A DNA stretch of 64,000 bases from Porpolomopsis calyptriformis (Eukaryota > Basidiomycota > Agaricomycetes > Agaricales > Hygrophoraceae), in contig OX621165.1 of assembly GCA_951640195.1 (NCBI GenBank), forward strand, positions 930,001-994,000. Reading direction: 5' to 3'. A program made the translations under genes and the position numbers. Positions within the stretch are counted from its first letter, which is position 1; the number at the start of each line of letters is the position of its first letter. Shown one piece after another: positions 56,210 through 64,000 of this stretch. The notes under the pieces are model-generated. The model was given only the letters and a program-made list of their open reading frames with translations. It did no database searches and was not told the origin of the DNA.

Positions 56210-58699
56210 TCAATCGCTTTCAATAAACGACTCTTCACTGCTGCTACCGCTGGCCAGTTTCTTTCCTTTACCTTTACCTTTCCCTTTGGTTGCTTTTGCT
56301 TTTGCTTTGCCTTTGCCTTTGCCTTTCTCTTGCACCTTCATACTTGTCAGTAGATATATAACAATAAAATCAAGAAACGAACCTTTGCCTTCTCCACATA
56401 CTCCTTCTCGTGTTGTTCTTTAGCCTTCGAAAGCTACCAAACCATCAGCCATTCCAAACGAATAAACTCTGTCACTCACAATATCTTCCAATTCCTCTTC
56501 ATCAAACTCCCCATTCGCTCGCACGCCCACCATAAGTGCCTTCAACGCAGCAGACACATGTCTTTTCACAGCCCCTCATAAATCATAAGCACAACAAGCG
56601 CAACCAGCATCACTTACGTTTGGATCGCGTGGGTGTCATCCTTCTCCACAAACACCTGAATCGCATCCGACATCCCCGTCTCCCCCAGCAACTGCATCTC
56701 CTGTGCGGCCAGATACTCTTTCACAAGCGTCTGCACCCTCACCTTCGCCAACTTCTCCGACACGCTCAGCCCCGGATCGTCAATACTCAACTCGGGCTCC
56801 TCCACCGTCATCTTCCCCCGGTTCGCCGACTTCTTTGCCCTATGGAAAACCAGAACGTCTCGTGGGTTCGCCACCCGTCCTTGAAATTCCTGTCCAAACC
56901 GTATCGGATTCGATATTTCGCTCACGCCAGTTGTGTCCACCTATCCTCACATTCAGATTCCCAAAAAGAAATTCAAAGAGTCATGCTTGCCTTCAACCGA
57001 ATCAGTGGTAGCATAGCTGCTAGCTCTTCTTCCCCTTCCGCTACCGCTCTTGCATTACGCTCATCCCAGAGCTCAGTCGCCTTTTCGATCAACCTATTAA
57101 CCTGTCTTTTCTCATCAGTCTCCATAACCAAACCGCTGTTCCAAACCCATTCTCCTTACCTGGGCTTTAAGATACTTCATAATCGCCATCTGATCGCTTA
57201 AATCAAGTCCCTCTTCCTCCGCGATCTCCGTCAACGTAATCTCATCCAGAACGAATGGTCTAACCGTCCGCAACGGAATTGGTGTCATCTCAAATTCTTT
57301 CCCCTGTATTTCAAGAAGCGCAATATGTCTGGAAACATCCTCTTCAGAAAGAAAACAAGGCAGCACCTACCCCATTCGCACTTACTTTTCTATAGATTCA
57401 CCATCAGCAAGTGACGTAGCCACCGACGACCCCGGCTGGGTGATATAATATTTCTTCCCCGCGACAGGTTCCGGCACAATACGACAATCATGCTCGTGGC
57501 CCCACACCACTAAATTCACGCTATCATCAAACATGCCTTCTGGCACGTATTCCTGTGGCCCATGTTTAACCCTGCCATCCATTCCATAAGTGCCTACAAC
57601 GATCTTAAATCCAAAAACACCGACGCACGCACCGATTTTGATGCAACAACAACATATTAAACCAGTCGTCCCTATCCCGGGGCATGAACATGCGCACGCG
57701 GTTACTCCGCAACTCAAAATGCATCCTCTGGTCTTTGACGTTGCCGACGCCGTACAGACCGAGACGAGTCCTGCCCTTGCGGAGGAGAATGGGGCGGATG
57801 GCGATCCCTGACTGGTGTGCGTCCGCGTCACTGAGCGGCAAGTCAATTTTTCCCATGTAGTTCACTAGACCGGAGACGGAGAGCATGTCGAGGGCACACA
57901 GGGCTCCTTCCTTGTTATCAAAAAAAAAGAATAAGATTTTTGCGGGGGGCAATGGAAAAGGATGAGACGGACGAAGCCTGCACCCTGTGGATCGTCGTGG
58001 TTTCCGTGGATGGAAAAGACGGGGATGGCAATATTCAGATTTGGATCTTCATAATTGATAGCAGGGAATCTATCGTTTAACGGACCATAAAATTTTTATA
58101 AAGAACAATGAATGAGCCACGAACGAGAACTGGCTGGCTTTGCCCTCGTCAGGATCGCTCAGAAGCTCGATTTGGATGGGTTTGTCCCCCAAGGTGTACT
58201 CGCGGAGGAGAGCCATAGTTTTATAGAGAGTGTCCCTTGAGGGTCGGTTCTCGTGGAAGAGGTCTCCCGCCAGGAGGATGAAGTCGACCTGTATGTATGT
58301 AATAAGTATGTTGTATATCTGAGGGCATAAAGAGGGTGGCGACTGACTTCATGTTTGACTGCTAGCTGCAAAATCTCTCGGAAGGTGTTGATAGAGTCTT
58401 GGCCGCGGATGGGATCCCGCTCTAGGTAGCCAATGTGGTTGTCTGTGGCAAGTAGAATACGGATTGTATCGTCGACGACTGTAAATGGGCCAATGAGATG
58501 GTTTTTTTGGTTTTTTAGAGAGAAAGAGAGATCACTAACGTGCGTGGTGAATGGTAGGTGGAGGAGGTACCGAACCTCTGTCTTCTTGAGAGGATGCCAT
58601 TCCACAAGTGCTCGACGCGACGCGTCTATCATACTAAGGCGGAACGGAAGAGTTTCGCACGCCTTGAGGTGCCTTACCATCATCCGTCCAGTCACTCAT
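56210..58699 (-). CDS. MRE11: MRE11 double-strand-break repair nuclease
   Basis: Start at 58699 (MSDWTDD), spliced in frame over an intron GTAAGGCA...TTTACAG to [20 protein letters not shown]. The phosphodiesterase motifs are all there: [22 protein letters not shown] (about 58260-58215), HGNHDDPQG (about 58010-57985), LLHQNR (57650) and VVWGHEHDC (about 57505-57480). The capping region has [12 protein letters not shown] and the DNA-binding part [20 protein letters not shown]. The C-terminus is short and lysine/glycine rich (GKGKGKGKK), ending [11 protein letters not shown]. About eight introns. With Rad50 and Nbs1/Xrs2 it resects DNA ends. The longer glycine/arginine C-terminus of some relatives is absent. 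Confidence 0.94.
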
Positions 58700-58708
58700 C
58701 CGCCCACA
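58700..58708. promoter_or_regulatory. 9-bp gap between divergent start codons of MRE11 and the transporter gene
   Basis: The MRE11 ATG (58697-58699, minus) and transporter ATG (58709-58711, plus) are separated by nine bases. Both starts are supported by in-frame splicing to conserved exons. The 5' ends of the two transcripts must therefore overlap, or one gene uses a later start. Confidence 0.6.
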
Positions 58709-60108
58709 ATGTCTGAACCAAGCCCCCCCTCCCCACCGTCGAGGGTACTTGTCGTCAGTGCACTTCCCTTCATCGAAGTATACCAAATGAGCCACCCCTC
58801 ACATTACTCTTCATTACAGACCGGCGTAGTCGTCTTTTACCTCGTCGCTGCACTATCAGTCCGTCCATTCAACTTCCTTCACCCTCCATCCCTCATATCA
58901 TTTCACAGCTAGTAATGGCGTGCGATTCATTCATCCTAACAATATCCTCCTTTCTTCCTTCACCCTAACCCGATTATCCGTTCCGCAGAAACAAATGGGT
59001 CCTCAATGCAACAGAGACCCCCATCTTCTTCACCATGGTGCAGTTCGTCATAGCCGTGCTGCTCTTCCTCCTCTCGGACCTGCTCCGACTCCTACCAGAC
59101 AGACTGACCTTCGAGATCGAAGTGTGTAAAGGGTTAGTGCCCATGGTCGCCCTATCCGTTCTCGCCGTCTGGTGAGCAATCCTCTCCTCTCACCTCCAAA
59201 GAAAAAATCCAACCCCCCTCCGTCTCCCCCACCAGTTTCAGCAATTACACACTCAAATATGTCGACGCCTCGTTCTACCAAGTCGCCCGCGGCCTCGTCC
59301 TCCCATTCACCGTCCTCACCTCCTTCCTCTTCCTCCACGCCCGCCCCTCGCCACTCATCCTCACCGCCTGCTCCATCGTCACTTTCGGATTCCTCACTGG
59401 CGTTCTGTTCGACGGCGCGCCGCTCTCCCCAGTCGGCATCGCTTTCGGGGTCGCGAGCTCGGCCATCACCGCCGTCCACTCCGTCGTCATCAAGAGGAGC
59501 CTGGAGGTCGTGAAGGAAAGCGCGCTCGCGCTGTCGTGGTATTCGAATTTATTGAGCACCGGCGTGCTCGCCCTGCTGGTCGTGCTCACCGGGGAATTGC
59601 CCGCCGTCCATCGGATGTTGTTCGAGGATGGTGTCGAGTCGTCGGCGCAGGGTGGACGGATAAGCCCGCTTCACACGTTCTTGGTTGGGTCTGCCATCAC
59701 AGTCAGTATTTACTCTTCCATTCACCCTTATCCGAAGCGTTACATTGGCCGGTCCAGGGCGTGTTAGGCTTCCTGATGAGTATCGCCAGCCTTCTCTCTA
59801 TCAAAGTGACGTCACCCATCACACACATGGTATCGTCGGCCGTACGTGGTGTCGCCTCGTCGCTTCTCGGGATGTGGCTATTCCACGACGTGATCACATC
59901 GTACGTTTCTCCCCCCATCTTTGTCGTTTGTAACAGCATTGAGATGCTATGACTCAGGGGTCGTGCTTCCTCTATTGCGATCATTCTTGGCGGTTCAATA
60001 TATTATACGAGGATCAAACATATAGAGTCACTTTCGAAGAAGGAATATGAGCGTGTGCAGATGGAAGATGTCGAGGTTGGCCAAAAAGCGGGTGAACGAT
60101 CGTCGTAG
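58709..60108 (+). CDS. GDP-fucose-transporter-like nucleotide-sugar transporter (SLC35C family)
   Basis: MSEPSPPSPPSR, intron, TGVVVFYLVAALS, intron, a tiny exon encoding LVMA, intron, then NKWVLNATETPIFFTMVQF, the phrase typical of SLC35C1-like GDP-fucose transporters. About nine to ten hydrophobic segments follow (e.g. FVIAVLLFLLSDLL, GLVLPFTVLTSFLFL, ACSIVTFGFLTGVLF, VASSAITAVHSVVIKRSLEV, SYWSNLLS-type region as LSWYSNLLSTGVLALLVVL, THMVSSAVRGVASSLLGMWL). The short cytosolic tail ends EVGQKAGERSS. It would carry GDP-sugar into the Golgi in exchange for GMP. Substrate is inferred from family resemblance only. Confidence 0.82.
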
Positions 60109-60316
60109 CTGTAATCTCGGTGCCTTCTTTCTTTTAGGGACAGCGATTATACCTTTCCCCTGTATGCCCCAGTCCTCGTAGAAGGGTATCTCATGCATCA
60201 CGGACGTAGACAATTGCATTATTGTTTGTTTATTTATTACCCCAATTTGGATGTGCTGTGTTACTGATCGATGGTGCTTTCAAATAAGCTCATACTCGGA
60301 CGCCTGCAGACTTTCC

Positions 60317-62456
60317 ATGGCTTCTACCGCAACCACCACCACTTCTTCGCAAGGGGCAGTGGCCTTATGGCGTCCCGGAGACACTGACCAGCCGGTTGGG
60401 CGATATGATGCCCCCGATGTGTTGTACAAGCCGGAAGTGCTTGAGACTATCGAGGCCAAGATCGATGAGTTAAATGAGAATTTGAGACGGCTCAGTCTCG
60501 ATATCAGCGGTGCGCATGCATACCGTCGATGTATCGATGCTCGTTGACCTCCCTCTCTGGGGGACAGATCACCCAGAACTTATGTTCGAAGAAAAGTGCG
60601 TCGTTTTTGTATTCCTACCTGGCATATTTGTCTCAGATATCTTTGCTCATTTTTCCAGGCATGCTCATGATATCCTCACATCCTTCATGTCAAAGCAAGG
60701 ATTCGACGTCACCGAGCACTATCTCCTCGACACGGCGTGGTCAGCGGTCTACACGCACGGGCAGGGCGGTCGCACGATCGGGATCAACTCTGAAATGGAC
60801 GCCCTCCCGGGGATCGGGCATGCCTGCGGACACAACCTTATCGCCATCGCTGGTGTTGCCGTTGCTGTCGCCATCAAGGCCGCAATGGAAAAATGGAACA
60901 TTTCCGGAAAGATCATCTTACTAGGCACGCCAGGTGAGTATTTCCGCACTTTTCATGTTACCGGTGTTTGGCTTGTGTGACTATGATAACTGAATAATGG
61001 AAAACTAGCCGAGGAAGGAGGCAGGGGAAAGGTTCGGCTCCTTGAGCACGGGGCCTACAAGGAAATGGATGTTTGTCTAATGTCCGCCATCGTTATCTCG
61101 CCCATAAGTTCCTCCGGACTCACATTTTTTTACAGGTGTCATCCAGCACCTGGGCCTTATCGATCAATAAGCCTCAGTGGTTCCCTGGCACTTACCCGCA
61201 ACCGGATCGAGTATACCGGACACACGTATGACGCGCCATTTGCTGTCGCGTTATATTCATGACAAGGTTATTTTATCCTACAGTGCACATGCTGGATTGA
61301 GCCCTTGGGAAGGTGCATCGCATGTCGTTTTCTTTGGCATTCCACTCAAAATTTCCCCACCAGGCCAGAATGCTCTTGACGCTGCGGTTTTAGCGTACAC
61401 AAATATCTCGGTCCTTCGTCAGCAACTTAAGCCAACCCATCGTGTCCATGGGGTGTTCAAAGGTCAAGGCTGGGTTCCCAACGGTACGTCGTTGCCTGTA
61501 TTGTTTTCTTCAATTTCCGATCTTCTTCTCCCCACAGTTATCCCTGACAACGCGGAAATGGAGTATGTTCCATTCACCGTTCGCTGACGTTATCTCATAC
61601 TCGCTGTAGTTGGTATGTCCGAGCCCCAACATGGGCTGAGGTTCAGGCTGCGCTGAAGCGTGTTACGGCTTGCTTCGAGTGCGTCGAAAAAATGCTGGCT
61701 GACAGGCAGAAGTGAATTCGGCTCACGGTTGTTGTTGTCATTTCAGAGCGGCAGCACTCGCAACATCATGTACCGTAAAGATACTACCTCCAGCCGGCTT
61801 GCACGAGCTCAGACAGAACAAAGCCCTTGGTGCGTTGCTCAGTAATTCCCGTGTTGTTTGTTTTGTGCCTGTTTGACGCGCCGTGAGTAGGGGATGAAGT
61901 GGCCAATATTGTGATAAATAAATACGGATTTATTGACTATGAATGGGGGATCAGTGGAGCGTCCACGGATTTTGTAAGCGTCACAAATTATTCTGCTTGT
62001 CTGCTACTGATGGAAAAAAATTGCCAGGGAGACATCACATATGGTAGGCTCCCTACAATATAACGGATACATGTTTATTTACAAAACATTCAAAACACTT
62101 TAGCACTTCCGTCGTTACATCCCGGTTTCGGTGAGTTGTTCTTTGCCAGACCGGTCGGATTCTTTCCACCGACACTTCGCCCCCCTTTCCACACAGCCAT
62201 CCCAACCGAAGTCGGTGGGGGCAACCACACAGCTGCATTCACCCATGCAGCACGCAGTCCGGAAGCACACAGAATGTGTCTCGACTTATGCAAGGCGCTA
62301 GCTGCTACTGGTGTACGAGTATTGACGGATGGCGAGTTCTTTGCGAAGGTTCGTTCATCAGTTTTTGTCTGGTTGCGCCACATAAATATGATGTTGGCGT
62401 CGGCACAGGTGAAAGCATCATTTGAAGCGGATAAGAAACTGAGGGGAGAAGTTTAG
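60317..62456 (+). CDS. M20 family peptidase, PM20D2-like
   Basis: Starts [20 protein letters not shown] at 60317; the second copy (63253) begins in the same way, which supports this start over the upstream ATG at 60251. The metal and catalytic residues of M20 enzymes are visible: [20 protein letters not shown] (60800-60858), [14 protein letters not shown] just after an intron (61011-61050), a CHPAPGP phrase (61138-61158) and [11 protein letters not shown] spliced over an intron. The C-terminal part has [20 protein letters not shown] and ends KLRGEV. About ten introns. Family members hydrolyse amide bonds of small dipeptide-like substrates; mammalian PM20D2 acts on beta-alanyl dipeptides. The substrate here is unknown. 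No signal peptide. Confidence 0.85.
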
Positions 62457-63252
62457 CGCTTTGCTTCATTGGAATTGATCATTGTGCCATGAATCGCCTT
62501 GAGTAAGAGAGTAATTGTTCTCCCAAGTCCAAGTCCAATATTCTGCATTGCACATAATGGTCCCCATCCGTCTGGTAGCCTAATTTGGACTGCTGTATAA
62601 GTGCCAAGATATTGATGATACCTTAGGGCCTCTGCTTGAACCAATGTTGTCCTCACCTTTTCACCTCCTATGATAGTTACAAGTCAGAACTCCCCAGTGG
62701 TGAGCTTTGATGACTTTATCCGTGTCGCTGGCATTCAAACGTGTGGTAGATACCTCAGCATCTCTTCTTATACGGGACGCTACGTGCAATGCCGCTACTA
62801 CCCTGGGTAATAACGGGAGATTCTCGGAAAACCGATGTTGTGGCGCCTCTCGTCAAGCCTGCAGAACTACGCACGCTTCACTCTGCTCGGTAAAGACAAC
62901 CCTGCCCCGATAAAACACAATGAAACATCAATCGTCAACGGTTTGCTGCTCTGCCCTCAGGACAAGCCCCAGCGGAAAAAATTTTGAGGGCGAGGCGTAC
63001 ATGGTCACCCCAGACTGACGTCGGCGAGGAATGTTGGGTGGTGGACGCGGAGGTATGGCGAACGCGACGCAGTCTCGGCGGACCGTTGGGACCTGGACAG
63101 ATTCATTCGGGAGCGTCTGGGTGATTGGATTGACGCAGGCATGGAATTAGTGGGAGATGGTATGCCATCAGGAAAACCCAAGAGCCTGGACAGTAATGTA
63201 GCGTGGCTAATTCCAACAGCCTAACAGTGTAGCAAACTCCGCCGGGCTCTTC
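62457..63252. other. spacer between the two M20 genes
   Basis: No recognisable gene. A minus ORF 62453-62656 overlaps the 3' end of the first M20 gene. A plus-strand stretch near 63085-63220 reads RWDLDRFIRERLGDWIDAGM and VGDGMPSGKPKSLDSNVAWL, coding-like but unknown. Confidence 0.3.
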
Positions 63253-64000
63253 ATGGCCTCTACCACCACTACCACCCATTCTTCGCAGGGGGAAGTAGTA
63301 GCTTTGTGGCGCCCTGGAGACCTCGACCAACCTGTTGGGCGAGATGGTGCTGGTTTGGGTTCGTTGTATAGGCCCGAAGTGTTAGAAACTATCGAGGCCA
63401 AGATCGATGAGCTGGATGGGGATTTGAGGCGTCTCAGTCTGGATATCAGCGGTGCGTGCGCTATACTATAAGTTCTACAGGAAATGGGTAGCTTTTTCAC
63501 ACTCGTCTGGTTGTAGATCACCCGGAACTCAAGTTCGGGGAGGTGTACGTCGTCTTTCAATTGCTACTTGGCATCCTGATCCCAGGAATTTGTTGAATCA
63601 TCACATTTTTTACAGATACTCTCATGATGTCCTTACGTCGTTCATGTCCAAGAAAGGCTTCGACGTCACTGAGCATTATCTACTCCACACAGGGTGGTCA
63701 GCGGTCTACACGCACGGACAGGGTTATCGAACAATCGGAATCATCTCTGAAATGGACGCTCTCCCGGGGATCGGACACAACCTTATCGCCATCGCTGGTA
63801 TCGCCGTTGCTGTCGCCATCAAGGCCGCAATGGAGAAATGGAACATTTCCGGAAAGATCATCTTACTAGGCACGCCAGGTGAGTATTTCCGCACTTTCTA
63901 TGTAACGGGTGTTTGGCTTGTGATTATGAAAACTGAATAATGGAAACTAGCTGAGGGAAGAGGCAGCGGAAAGGTTCGGCTCCTTGAGCTCGGAGCCTAC
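63253..64000 (+). pseudogene. second M20 peptidase copy, partial, metal-binding residues lost
   Basis: A close tandem copy of the gene at 60317, with the same exon/intron order and even similar intron sequences (GTGAGTATTTCCGCACTTT in both). It starts MASTTTTTHSSQGEVVALWR. A 12-nt deletion turns [17 protein letters not shown] into [13 protein letters not shown], removing the ACGH that supplies a zinc-ligand His. After the next intron, EEGGRGK has become EGRGSGK, so one of the two catalytic/metal Glu is gone. The rest runs off the window at LELGAY. The reading frame stays open, so it may still be expressed, but it should not work as an M20 hydrolase. Confidence 0.78.

Noticed and set aside
58557..58664. 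Possible extra MRE11 exon between start and first motif
   Set aside because: Using it gives GTA TGA, a stop, directly after the first exon; skipping it joins MSDWTDD to [10 protein letters not shown] in frame.
60251..60316. Upstream ATG for the M20 gene
   Set aside because: The tandem copy is similar only from MAST onward; upstream residues are not shared.

Overview
This window is from a filamentous fungus, very probably a mushroom-forming basidiomycete (Agaricomycetes). The housekeeping genes on the right have many short introns (about 45-90 nt, GT...AG). The left half is a nest of Ty3/gypsy retrotransposons of types known from basidiomycetes. All functional calls come from reading the translations by eye; no database search was possible.

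Layout. 1-36165 is a transposon graveyard. E1 (1-3264, minus) carries gag, protease and the start of pol, has a 5' LTR at 2865-3264, and holds an opposite-facing solo LTR (833-1242). It abuts element A (3265-10707, plus), whose pol is broken by a 202-bp mini solo LTR (5440-5641, target duplication CCAAC) and by a 2.0-kb insert (6067-8066). Between its pol and its polypurine tract A carries an antisense, intron-containing coiled-coil/Zn2Cys6 gene (8798-10384). Element B (10708-24880, plus) is nearly complete, with LTRs of about 1.03 kb. It seems to sit inside A's 3' LTR and carries extra ORFs after pol, one of them split by a Tc1-type DNA transposon (20915-22522). Then come chromovirus C (25366-30332), fragment D (30333-30983), a second A-type LTR, AAGTA-type repeats around a kinase-like gene, a B-type solo LTR (33335-34419, duplication CCTT) and a 0.9-kb palindromic foldback repeat (35261-36163).

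36317-64000 is gene-dense: VPS15 (minus), EFM7-like methyltransferase (plus), CSE1 exportin-2 (minus), a decayed Glo3-type ArfGAP (plus), SNF5 (minus), MRE11 (minus), a GDP-fucose-transporter-like membrane protein (plus), an M20 peptidase PM20D2-like gene (plus), and a second M20 copy that runs off the end and has lost metal-binding residues.

The housekeeping genes serve separate processes (PI3-kinase/vesicle traffic, translation-factor methylation, nuclear export of importin-alpha, chromatin remodelling, double-strand-break repair, nucleotide-sugar transport) and form no pathway. Two pairs are divergent: VPS15/EFM7 start codons are 122 bp apart, MRE11/transporter only 9 bp. In the retroelements, premature stops are overwhelmingly TGA where arginine (CGA) is expected, which points to CpG deamination. 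The most unusual items are A's antisense accessory gene, an exact 20-nt copy of A's 3' polypurine tract inside its pol (a possible central polypurine tract), post-pol accessory ORFs in two element families, and the dying M20 tandem copy.
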